DNA of 64,000 bases, taken from Paulinella micropora (taxonomy: Eukaryota; Cercozoa; Imbricatea; Euglyphida). The position numbers and the translations under genes are program-made. Below the pieces are notes generated by a model. It did not search any database, had not been told where the DNA came from, and saw nothing but the letters and a program-made list of their open reading frames with translations. Positions 53,069 through 64,000 of this stretch are shown piece by piece (position 1 is the first letter of the stretch; each line of letters starts with the position of its first letter). Location of the stretch: NCBI GenBank assembly GCA_009731375.1, contig BJOX01000152.1, positions 264,325 through 328,324 on the forward strand. Direction: 5' to 3'.

Positions 53069-54070
53069 ATGTTTGTGCATTGGAAGGGGCCTTATCAGGT
53101 GGTACAACAGACGGGGCCGTTTAACTATCGGATTAGAGGCAGAGGGGAGAACAAGATTGTTAATGTTCGCCGCCTTATCAAGTACGATCCGTTCCTAATG
53201 GAGAACGAGACGCTGAGGGAAGCGCTCGTCAGGGAAAGGGGGGAGTTTCAGGACCCTCCTAAACTGGGAACAGATCAGGAACCCGATGGTGGGAAGCCCG
53301 ATGAGCGGACGGAGGAGATGAAGGCACGAGCCCCCGAGAGGGGTAATGGCCTGATCAGCTCCAAAGGGCCTAAGCCCGTGGATAAGGGGTCAGATACGAG
53401 TCGCAAACCGCCCACGGAGGCGGCGAAGAGGGCGGCAGATAACGATCTGATCTACTCGGAACCGGGAAGTAAACCGAGGAAGCGTAGAAGATTGGAAGTG
53501 CAGACGGGGCCGGAGGAGCCGGTTGGGCCCTCGCAGGTGGACGTCAAGCACAAGTTATGGAAGGAGGGTAATAAGACACTGGGGATGACCTGGGTTCTGA
53601 ATCAGTTCTATCTGGTCAGGCACCCGACTAGATTCGTGGCAAGAGGGGACAAGGATACTCTCTTTGTGATGAAGGTCGTGGGGCTGGCGAGGGACTCGAG
53701 GAAGACTCGATCGTCAGGGAGTGCGCTTAGAAACCTTCCACCTATGCTTCAGTTTTACCGGTCTTGGGATAAGGATACGGTTGAAAACCGGATGTACCGC
53801 GAGTATGTCCCGGTATGGTGGGATGCGGCTAATAGGGAGGTATGGGACGCCAAGATTGATCCGGCCACTCGTAAGGGGGACAGGGATCACGAGGCGTGGA
53901 CCATATCGGCCTGGCCGAGGGGGGTGTTGGATTTCCCCTTTGTGTTGCACGATGGACACATCCCACAGAAGGTGTGGGACATGCTCAAGGAGAGCGGGGT
54001 TAACTTGGGGCTGGTGGGGGGGTGCACACGCGACGGAAACGGTGCGTGGGAAGAAGCATCCGAGCCTTAA
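53069..54070 (+). CDS. Integrase C-terminus (GPY/F module) and extension
   Basis: Same frame as the integrase after the TAG. KMFVHWKGPYQVVQQTGPFNYRI is the GPY/F module that ends many Ty3 integrases. A basic, probably nuclear-targeting stretch follows (KPRKRRRLE). Then comes a domain of about 170 residues ending in WPRGVLDFPFVLHDG, which I do not recognise. Its FYRSWDKDTVENRMYREY resembles VVRCWDKATVEDLIQGR near the end of the Gag-protease frame, so a module may be duplicated. TAA stop. Confidence 0.65.
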   Translation: MFVHWKGPYQVVQQTGPFNYRIRGRGENKIVNVRRLIKYDPFLMENETLREALVRERGEFQDPPKLGTDQEPDGGKPDERTEEMKARAPERGNGLISSKGPKPVDKGSDTSRKPPTEAAKRAADNDLIYSEPGSKPRKRRRLEVQTGPEEPVGPSQVDVKHKLWKEGNKTLGMTWVLNQFYLVRHPTRFVARGDKDTLFVMKVVGLARDSRKTRSSGSALRNLPPMLQFYRSWDKDTVENRMYREYVPVWWDAANREVWDAKIDPATRKGDRDHEAWTISAWPRGVLDFPFVLHDGHIPQKVWDMLKESGVNLGLVGGCTRDGNGAWEEASEP

Positions 54071-54671
54071 GGGATAAGTAGCATCCGGGATGCAAGGAAT
54101 GTAGAAGGAAAGGGAATTCGGGTCGGGAAGTTGGGCGCACGCTAGACCATGGCGTGTGTTGGATAAATGGTACTGAGAGTCCTACTCAACATTAAAACTA
54201 TATGGGCACAGTACAAAAGTTGAACTCGGCGAAAAGACCATCGTCGTTTTATGATTTGGACTTGCGGGGGTCGGTGAATTCGGACTCCGGGGCCAAGGCA
54301 CCATTCACATTTGACGGATTAGACAGGGTCTGTATGATGGTCAAACAGACTATGGGACTGTGACTTCGGGAAATCGCGCGCGTATGGAAGAAGACGGAGA
54401 TGGCCGAGTGCCACACCTCACGGTCTTCGGGCAGTATTAAGTCTAGCGAGTCTAGTAACTTAGCCCACAAGAAGCACAAGCCTTTAATTCGTTGGATGGC
54501 TCTCGATAAGATTTGATCAGGAGTCGAGCTAGGGCGCTCTTGGAATGGGGGTTGATCGGCTAGGATTCCCCAAAAAGCCGGTACTTACGAAATTATACGA
54601 GTTGTAGTCTCCATGGGTATTACTCCAGAGTTGAGATCCGAGCGATCTCAAAGGAGGGGGAAGGGGTGCTA
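54071..54671 (+). other. Retrotransposon 3' untranslated region and polypurine tract
   Basis: No ORF of note. The last 25 bp (AAAGGAGGGGGAAGGGG, 54649-54665) form a polypurine tract just before the 3' LTR, the expected plus-strand primer. Confidence 0.6.
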
Positions 54672-55383
54672 TGTAACACCCACGGTATACTACATGGTTT
54701 TTACGCTATTGGGACTTTACGAGAATTTACTCTGGGAAGTAAGTTCTTGTTATTAAATGTATTATAAGATGAATTCTTATTACATTTCCGGTTCTGATAA
54801 ATATATCCGGTTTTAGTGATGTATTAGGATAAGGAATATGGGAGGATAAGCTAGGAAGCTTAAATCCCATAGGACCTTAAAACCTAGATTTTACACTTAA
54901 CCGTTTACCGGCGTGGAGATGATTATTAAAATGCAGATTACACGAATGTGTAGCATTAATATGGAATAATCTCCCACATTAGTATGATAGCGTTGACCCG
55001 ATCCTTCTACAGCACCTGTAGTATCCGTTTGAAGTTTGGATAAAAATCACGGAAAATTCCGTGAAATTTGGCATTTTTTCCCGTGACTGGGATATTTAAG
55101 GCTAAATAAGGGAAATTGCACTTATGGGTTGTGTTTTGGTGATATGTTTTGGCATTTGTGCAGGTTACGGACGTAACGCAACATGTCAGATGAGCCGGTC
55201 AAAGGGACATCCGGCTTGACCGGTGTTTTCCCTTTGGCTTGTTGTTTGGGTTCAGTTCTGACAACCCTTTCTACTTAAGAAGTGGCTGTTAGCTTTGAAC
55301 CTGTTGTGTTCAATATCGTTTATTAAATTCCTTTTGTTACTTTTCCTTTGAGCTCGTAAGGCTAGACCTCCGGTCTTAATACA
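54672..55383 (+). repeat. 3' LTR of Ty3-type retrotransposon
   Basis: 712 bp, near-identical to the 5' LTR. Followed by ATATG, matching the ATAT before the 5' LTR. Confidence 0.9.
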
Positions 55384-55576
55384 ATATGTAGGGTATGTAA
55401 CTAGAATAACTATGAATATGTTGTTTGTTAAAAAATATATACTAGTGTTTGAGCTATAGCTATTCTCTCAACCGACCAGTTATTTTAATTGTACAGGCCG
55501 GGCCTCTGGCTTTTTAGGCATTTTTGAGGCACCTTCCTTTTTTTCAACGCCTCTCAACGCAAATATTTGCTCGGGA

Positions 55577-57375
<1,799 letters not shown>

Positions 57376-57416
57376 GGGTTTTTTTTTGTTTTTTTTTTAT
57401 TACTTTCTCTCTCTCT

Positions 57417-57419
57417 CTC

Positions 57420-57513
<94 letters not shown>

Positions 57514-57515
57514 AG
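57417..57515. repeat. (ATT)n
   Basis: Simple (ATT)n after the unknown two-exon gene; a short (CT)n precedes it. Confidence 0.9.
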
Positions 57516-57641
57516 TAATGCATGTAGTTGTTATACATACTCACATACCACTTCCTATATTAATAAAATAATATTACCGGCAGCTTATTCAGCATGTGTA
57601 CGAACTTGAGGAAGCATAAAACCGGTTTTGAAACATAGTTT

Positions 57642-60241
57642 TCATAGTGCACTGAACTTGTCATCTATCTCTTTCAACTTGGCCTGCAATTGCATCAAGC
57701 CGATCATTTCTTCAGGTCGGTAAACTGTAAAGTGATAAGATTCGCCAGGCTCAAGGCGATCATCTGAACAATTCTTGGCCATGTGCGTTTTGAGTCTGCC
57801 TTCATGGATGTAGTCTTTGCCGCACCAGTTACAAACATTTTCACCTTCCCGGAGATGAACTCCCCTCTCCGTCAACCACCGGCCAATATATTTCTTTGTT
57901 AGCATTTCCAGTAAAAAACCAGCCCTTCTACTATTGCTTCGAAAAAAATTTTGTCCGTTGTGATTGTTTTGAAGCTCCAAAGATTGGCATGAATACCAAT
58001 GAAAACGTTTGTGTTTGGAGAGAAGAAAAGCAATATGATTGCATATCACGTGGATGTAGGGTGTGATGAAATTATTCATGTACGTCGGAACCCGCATGAC
58101 GTCCTCCAGCACCACGTTGCGACGACCACCGGCGATGTCCTTAATATCGCGGACATAGTTGCCTTCACAATCTCTGACCTTAAAAAAAAAAGGAATTGCT
58201 CATGATTAATCATTTAAAATATATAAACTAGTCAAATTAATTTACAATCTATCGGACCAGTAATAGTAATAAACTATGATTTAAAAAGTAATGTATTTAA
58301 TCACAATAATTAAAGATTCCAAGTGGCTGAAAGAAAAAAAAATTAACTAACCGGCTGAACGGATTTCAAAAATTGAAATTGAACTATTCAAATTTACATA
58401 AATATAGATAAGATGATTGTACCGGTGACTTTGGGTTTGTTCCGCGACAGTGCCAGTCCCCGCTCACCATTTTGTGATGGAGGGGCTGTGCGCTTGTCTC
58501 GGTGAGCTGACGAAATATAAGGCGGGTGTAGTCCTGCCACTCCTTCGCTTGAGCAGCAGTGAACGTGGTGGCGGGGTTGTTGAGGATGAGGTACTGGGAA
58601 TGCCAAGCCTTCCAGAAATGTTTGAGGCGATCACATCTACCGGGACTCAAGACTGGGGAAAAGTCGATGTTGTCTTCCAGCACGAGAGAAAAAACGTGGC
58701 GTAGGACGTGTCCTTGTTCCTGTCCATTAATTTCCCACTTGTTGCCATCCTTCCCTTCAGTTTGTGAGATTTTGATGCCGTATTATAAGATGATGATCAG
58801 TCAAAAGCTGCTCTAGCCTATCCTGCCGCTCTTTACTAGTTGTTACGTCTTGCATTGGAAAAGGCCAGTACAGCTTGGGCCTACCTTCCAAAGCCTCACG
58901 TAACAACATAGTGAAAAAGCGGCCATGGACTCTCAAACACATGTGGAGTAAGTCGGGAATTATGTCTTCTATCTCAATAAAATCAAACAAAGCCTCTTCA
59001 TGTTTTTTTCCATCCATGTCCCCATCACCCCTCTGCCTAGTGCAGTCCCACTCTTTTGTACATTTGCAGTACATGCAGAAGGAGGTGCAATTTGCGGAAA
59101 GGTGACCCTGCATCTCCATGTTCCAAACCATATCCCCTATCTGTTTAAAGTGAATCGGGTATGTGCGTGCAGAAGCGAAGGCTTTGAAGCCATCTGACTT
59201 CAAAGCCCTCATCTTTTGCAGGTGGGTCTCTATTCTCGCCTTCAGCTCCTCATAACATTCACTCACCTTCGCCTGTACGAGAGGAAATAATCCATCAGTA
59301 GACGTAGGTGAAGGGAGAATGTCTATGAGGTTATCCTCTTTATCTACAGCTATTACCCTAGCTGCCACAGTCACTATACTGCCTGACTTGCCTACCTTTG
59401 CTCCATCTCCCGCCTCACACACCAACAACATATCTATCTTCTTCGCTGCCTCCATATCTTTGGCCAGGTAAGTCCTGCCTATCGAATGCAACACTGCCTT
59501 TAAGTCTACGGATGCAACTAACTTGTCGTCACTCAACTGTAAGTTATACGCCTCCCTCACCTCTGGTGTGATTTCCTGTCTCCTCTTCGTCACTGCCCAC
59601 CCTGACAGATATGGATGCTTGCTCACACGCAATAACTCACTTATCTCTGTCTCGCTCGTGTTGTGTGTGACCTCGTGTAACAATATCTCGTCCACTATAC
59701 CCTTAAGGTCCTTCGCGCTAGGCCTACTCTTGACAAATTTCTCAAACGCTTTCCCAAACTCCTGTCTACGTTCTTCCTCTACCTTTCTTGCTTCCAAATG
59801 AGCATCTGCCATAAAGCTTAGCTCTTCCACTATCCTTTTGTCCTCTCTCTTCTGTCCTTTTTCGTTTTTCTTCTCTCGATGTTCTGGGGTGCTCAAGGTG
59901 AAATAGTCTCTGTGTCCTTTCTTGTGATGTGTGTATTTCATCCCCCCTGGCCCCTCCCACTCAGCTATTATTCTATGCTGTGAGCCATCAAACTCATAGA
60001 ACACATTTCCCTTGCTAGCTCCCTTATCCTCTGCCTCTATCGTCTCCTGTTCCTCTATTTCTCTCTTTTCAGCCTCCCTTTTTCCTGCCTTTTCGTGAGC
60101 TATTTTTGCCCTCTTGGTTTGCTTTTCTACCTCCTTTTCTCTACGTGAGTGTCTTTTACTAGTGGCTGAAGTGGCCTTCTTGTGTTTCCCTTTTAAATGC
60201 GGACGCCAGCCTTTGCTACGAGTCTGTTTTCGAGGAGGCAT
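57642..60241 (-). CDS. Transposase-like gene with C2H2 finger, minus strand, one frameshift
   Basis: Starts at ATG 60241 (MPPRKQTRSKGW). The long 5' exon (60241-58423) encodes a basic, charged N-terminus. It is followed by a domain with LLVCEAGDGAKVG, CTSFCMYCKCTKEW and IEIEDIIPDLLHMCLRVHGRFF. The frame shifts by one base near 58775-58795: DHHLI, then YGIKISQTEG in the other frame. The second exon (58178-57642) joins in phase 0 at CCG|GTACAA and AAG|GTCAGA. It holds FITPYIHVICNHI, FHWYSCQSLELQNN and a C2H2-like finger (CNWCGKDYIHEGRLKTHMAKNC). This layout recurs in cut-and-paste transposase-related families that I cannot name securely. TGA stop. Probably a decayed mobile-element gene. Confidence 0.55.
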
Positions 60242-60419
60242 GAGTCCGTTGGCCAACCAAGCTTTTTTTTTCGCAAAAAGGTGTTGAGTGCACGGAAAAT
60301 GGCTGAAAAATGCACAGAATTACCTGTATGGGCCGGCCTAAACTTTTTTTAAAAACTTGCTGCGCGGGGGAACGATAGGCTTTTAGAGGAGATGGTTTCA
60401 CGTCAAGCCCTTTTGCAGT

Positions 60420-61080
60420 AAGAAAATTCGTAACTTGAATCTGTTCCCAACATAATTTTCACTTATTTTTATAAATGTTTACCATAGTGATTTTTTTTTA
60501 AAACATGTTTTTATTTGATAGTGATGTATTTGAAATTATGGTGCGTAGGTACCAGATAATATTTTTTAATGATTTTTTTGTTGGCAACTATTTCAACACA
60601 TGTACTTGTAAATTGTACAAAAACTTCAAACACAACTATAGAAAAGAAAAAGCCTATCGTTCCACCAAATCAGCAAACTTTAAGTATAGGTAACTTTACA
60701 TATGGACTGTGACTAATTGTTATTAATGTTACCTGAACGTTGCTTTAAAGTACAAACTGTTATTAAAGATGATTTACAACTTAAATGAGTATTATAAATC
60801 TGTAATGCTTATCATCTGTATCAAACTTTATTTAAATTTTGTATTTAACTTGATTCAAAAATTTAAAACTCAGAATCCTCGTCTGCATACATATTCCAGT
60901 ATCAGTGTGATTCGGAAGTTCTGATTCCGACTGTAAGTCACTGCATTAACTACCTGTAATTTGAATAATATTGGCAGTGAGACAGTATAACTATTCATAG
61001 TAGTACCAGGCTATACAAGTGAATTTACTTAAGACTACGAACTTCATTCAACAAAATAACATCAGGAAAGCTAGGATAGA
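60420..61080. other. AT-rich intergenic, no gene seen
   Basis: AT-rich sequence with only short open frames, such as 60505-60693 (62 codons), without recognisable features. Confidence 0.4.
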
Positions 61081-61082
61081 AA

Positions 61083-61952
61083 TTAGTCAACCTCGTGAAT
61101 TTTTTTCTGCCTTTTAAAAGCAATGCAGCGCTTACTAGAATGCGCTTTCTTTTTCTTTTTTTCTGCATGGCTGTGCGTAACGGGATGAGGTGGTGTTTGA
61201 TAAATCGTCCCACCGATGTAACTAGGAAGAGGAACAGTGAAAGAGTAAGAAAATTGTGGAACTGTAGGATGCTGGAAAGTTGAACGACACGATGGGCAGA
61301 CCTGGGCTTGGCCCAGGACTGAAGCTGATGATACCTGCATCTGTTGATGCATGAGCTCTTGGTGAGTTGGTACAGATGAGATAGGAGTCGGTACCGACGA
61401 GATAGGAGGCAGTGCAACTGGTCCAAAATAGTAAGAACTAGGAACTGCACAGAAATTACAGCATCGTTTTTCAAAATCATTTTCATGTTCGCTGCTATTT
61501 TCCGAAGCAGACCCAGATTCCAAATCAGACTTTTCATGTGTATTGTTCAGTTTATCTGTAAACTTGTTGATTGCAGCAGCCGCTGCATCCAAGCTTTTAG
61601 CTTGTTGGTCCAGCTTATCTCTTATCTTGTTGATGGCACCATCATCCTGCTTGGCATTTTTAGTCTTTTTGACAGTGCCTAGCTTAAACAAAGGCTTTAT
61701 TTCCTTTATTACGTCCCGCACTGTGTTCTTTGTTACTTTTTCCAAAACTTTTGTTAAATCAGCCGCAGTTGCATGCTCTTGGATTGCAGGGCTAGCATGA
61801 GCACCCTCAAATGCTGACTGATCATGATGCTCCTGCGACACGGTGGCACCAGGCTTTCTTCCCTTGGCTCGACGGACGCGTGCTGGCTTGAGGGTCTCTG
61901 GTTTGCAAACGGGCGCCTTCGAAACTCGAAGACACTTCAGTGGCCGTTCCAT
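61083..61952 (-). CDS. 289-aa protein of unknown function
   Basis: ATG to TAA. Basic N-terminus with KPARVRRAKGRKPG. The middle is helical with IKEIKPLFKLGTVKK and a stretch suited to a coiled coil (INKIRDKLDQQAKSLDAAAAAINKFTDKL), then a Ser/Glu-rich linker. The C-terminal half has two cysteine pairs (CCNFC and CPSC) and low-complexity PPISSVPTPISSVP repeats, ending in a basic tail (KKKKKAHSSKRC). Possibly a DNA-binding or coiled-coil regulator. It may be one exon of a longer gene, since upstream sequence (about 61970-61980) looks like a splice region. Confidence 0.45.
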   Translation of the reverse strand: MERPLKCLRVSKAPVCKPETLKPARVRRAKGRKPGATVSQEHHDQSAFEGAHASPAIQEHATAADLTKVLEKVTKNTVRDVIKEIKPLFKLGTVKKTKNAKQDDGAINKIRDKLDQQAKSLDAAAAAINKFTDKLNNTHEKSDLESGSASENSSEHENDFEKRCCNFCAVPSSYYFGPVALPPISSVPTPISSVPTHQELMHQQMQVSSASVLGQAQVCPSCRSTFQHPTVPQFSYSFTVPLPSYIGGTIYQTPPHPVTHSHAEKKKKKAHSSKRCIAFKRQKKIHEVD

Positions 61953-62429
61953 CGATAGTGTTTTCGAACTATTAAAAAGAAATTATATGATATTGTGATT
62001 AGTAACTGGCTGAGATTTCTGAACAGAAGAAAGTAATAATTTGATTACCATAAATCTTGCACCCATGCAGTTCGCTGCTCAAATTTGATAGTTCCTCAGG
62101 TTTGAACTTCGAAGGAAAAAATTTTCAGTGATGGTTCTTGCGACAGCAGGATAGTTGGCTAGTACAACTTGATCGTCCTTGTTCACAATTAAGGCTTGCA
62201 CGTGATGGATATCGCCGTTGTCTCGCAGCTTGACTGCAAATACTCCAAAAGCCTAACACGAAATCATTTAAAACATATTGTCAAGCGTAATTATGGATTT
62301 GTGTGTGTGGGGAGGGGGGTGGGAACCTTAGCAGAGCCGTTCGCGAAAGAGCAATGTGTCCCCATTTCATTATCTCCTATTAACCAAGAATAAAAGCAAA
62401 ACACTTGTCATTTGCCTGAAACGTAGTGA

Positions 62430-62545
62430 AATGTTTTACCATCGGTTGATTGTGCCTTGACGACCTTGTTTCGCACTTGACGACCTTGTTTCGCACTTGA
62501 CGACCTTAGTCTTGGTCGCACTTGACGACCTTGTTTCGCATTGAA
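62430..62545. repeat. 20-bp tandem repeats
   Basis: Five copies of TTGACGACCTTGTTTCGCAC and variants, in a short intergenic stretch. No coding evidence. Confidence 0.75.
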
Positions 62546-62662
62546 CTTGTATTGCTGGACCCTGCCCCTTTTGCGGGTCCTGGTGCGCTCTTGAAGCCAT
62601 GTGTACTCTGTTTTTATTTCTTGCCCAAAAGATATTTGCAAAGGCGGTTCTAGTGGAGGTGT

Positions 62663-63028
62663 GTGATGATGAGCGTCATTGTTGTTGTTGTTATTGTTAT
62701 TGTTAATCTTATTATTGTTATTAAGGATGTTGTTATTGTTGTTGTTATTGCTGTTGTTGATGATGATGGTGTCGTTAACAAATCAGGTGTTGACGATATT
62801 GTGGCTGCTGCTGCTCTTGTTGTTTGTTGCTGTTGTTGTTGTTGTTCTAGTTGTTGTTCTAGTTGTTGTTCTAGTTGTTGTTCTAGTTGTTGTTGTTGGT
62901 GTTGTTGTTGTTGTTGTTGCTGCTGCAGCTGTTGTTGTTGTTGTTGTTGTTGTTGTTGTGCTTTGTTGTGGTTATTGCTAGGAGCAGATGCTGCTGCTTC
63001 GAATTCTGATGCTGATGTTGCTGCTGCT

Positions 63029-63059
<31 letters not shown>

Positions 63060-63290
63060 TTGTTGTTGTTTCCGTTGCTGTACATGTTGTTGTTGCTGTT
63101 AGTACTGCTGTTGTTGCTGCTGTTACTGTTGTTGTGGTTGTTGTTGTGATATCTGTTGCGGCTGTTGTTGATTGTTGTTGGTTGTTGTTGGTACCAGTAC
63201 CTGTTATACATGTTATAATTGTTGTTGGTTGCTGGTACCGGTTGTTGTTGGTTGGTGGTTGTTGTTGGTGGAAGCATCTTTTTTTGGGCG
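62663..63290. repeat. (TTG)n-rich tract
   Basis: Over 600 bp of (TTG)n with CTG and GTT variants. Includes four copies of TAGTTGTTGTTC. Open frames are poly-Val, poly-Leu or poly-Cys artefacts. Confidence 0.85.
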
Positions 63291-63503
63291 CAGTTTATCT
63301 CCACGATCACTTTTGGGCATGATGGTGTCTTGACTCTCGAGTACCAGAAATTGGGTTGGTCACAAGACCAGCTCAATTTCCCACCTTTTTTGACCAATTT
63401 CCCAGAGGAAAAATAGGGAGGAATTCCTACTTTCCGCAACGGATGCCGAAATATTTCCCTTTCTTGAACTTCAACTGAACTTGCAAATTTTCCACCATAC
63501 CTG

Positions 63504-63675
63504 GACGAGTAGCGGTGGTGGGGCGGGGCGCTCGGCGCGTCGGACTTCGTGTTCTGCGAGCGCTACCCGCTCGCCGCTGACCCGGCGCTGCCGGCGGCAG
63601 TCGGCCTGCCCTTCTGTGCGCGGCTGCCGCACGACGAGACGCCGACGGTGTCTCCCGCGCGGCTAGACGAGTAGC
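63504..63675 (+). other. GC-rich island flanked by GACGAGTAGC direct repeats
   Basis: About 160 bp, far richer in G and C than its surroundings, between direct copies of GACGAGTAGC (63504-63513 and 63666-63675). One plus-strand frame reads SDFVFCERYPLAADPALP and continues to DETPTVSPARLDE before a stop. It could be an exon fragment, a small insertion or an assembly contaminant. Confidence 0.4.
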
Positions 63676-64000
63676 AAGTCCATACACGTTTCGTCACAGA
63701 CATCGCTTCAATCATCTGCTGAACACATCATGACATGAAGTAAGTAATAAATTGGTTAGGCATAGTGTGTCTGTTCAACCAAACTTCGCTTTTAACTGAA
63801 ATATTTGCACTCTGCACTTTGTGGTAATTTGCTTTGTCTTCACATTTCTTTGGTAACCTTTTCTCACAAATTAAAGAAACGTATACGCACAAACATATAC
63901 ACACAAACACATACACACTAAGACATGCTTAAACACATAGTTAAATACATGTACACACCAAAAAAAAATTAACACATATGTATCTATGTATGTATTACAT
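63676..64000. other. Right end of window, no gene seen
   Basis: AT-rich with short (CA)n and (TATG)n tracts. No feature recognised. Confidence 0.5.

Larger units (their letters stand above)
44321..55383 (+). mobile_element. Ty3/gypsy-type LTR retrotransposon, recently inserted but defective
   Basis: 11.06 kb: LTRs, leader with two direct copies of CAGTCACTGTTGTTG, gag-like frames, protease region, reverse transcriptase, RNase H, integrase, C-terminal extension, purine-rich tract and 3' LTR. The domain order RT-RNase H-integrase is that of Ty3/gypsy elements. Interrupting codons: TAA at 46045, TAG at 49612, 50332 and 53042, all in one frame line, plus a frame change just after 50332. An N gap (51737-51746) lies in a small tandem repeat. 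LTR identity implies a young insertion. Confidence 0.88.

Overview
This is a piece of a microsatellite-rich eukaryotic nuclear genome assembly. It has spliced genes, LTR and non-LTR retrotransposons, MITE-like repeats and several runs of N (8740-8749, 23365-23374, 25936-25945, 42235-42502, 51737-51746). I cannot name the organism. The only conserved cellular gene is a SIAH/SINA-type RING ubiquitin ligase, which does not settle the lineage.

The most striking region is 1746-23364, a giant inverted repeat. Two arms of about 10.5 and 11.0 kb meet at an 89-bp non-palindromic centre (12235-12323). Each arm carries the same intron-less, AT-rich, virus- or plasmid-like gene set. From the outer end inward it is: a tyrosine-recombinase catalytic domain with the TGRR, H..R, LGH and Tyr signature of telomere resolvases (protelomerases), split over two frames; a 90-aa protein; an AT-hook protein; a large AEP primase plus SF2 (herpes origin-binding-like) helicase fusion; a 235-aa protein; 246-bp tandem repeats with a conserved hairpin; 71-bp tandem repeats; an 89-aa paralogue of the AT-hook protein; a 117-aa protein; a coiled-coil protein; and two cysteine-rich proteins plus a 51-aa ORF. 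A replication protein, a hairpin-telomere-type recombinase, iteron-like repeats and a head-to-head layout together suggest a linear, possibly hairpin-ended replicon, present here as an inverted dimer. The primase-helicase is broken differently in each arm (49-bp deletion on the left, nonsense codon on the right), so these copies look like resident relics or variants.

On the left, 1-1745 holds a MITE-like element with an internal minisatellite and (TATATG)n tracts. On the right, 23.4-27.5 kb is almost all microsatellite. A pair of about 400-bp repeats with (ATT)n tails follows, then a non-LTR retrotransposon (about 28.66-34.76 kb; RRM-like region, APE endonuclease, RT, CCHC finger) with one frame break. 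At 34.8-39.9 kb lie at least three copies of another repeat family ending in (CAA)n, one holding an antisense truncated LINE 3' end.

The three-exon SIAH-like gene is at 40246-42157. A short MITE with a target-site duplication is at 43834-44110. A nearly complete Ty3/gypsy-type LTR retrotransposon (44321-55383) has LTRs more than 99% identical, yet its coding region is interrupted by in-frame stops and one frameshift. Downstream are a two-exon gene of unknown function with two in-frame TAG codons (55577-57375), a minus-strand two-exon transposase-like gene with a C2H2 finger (57642-60241), an unrecognised minus-strand ORF (61083-61952), a (TTG)n tract, and a small GC-rich island (63504-63675).
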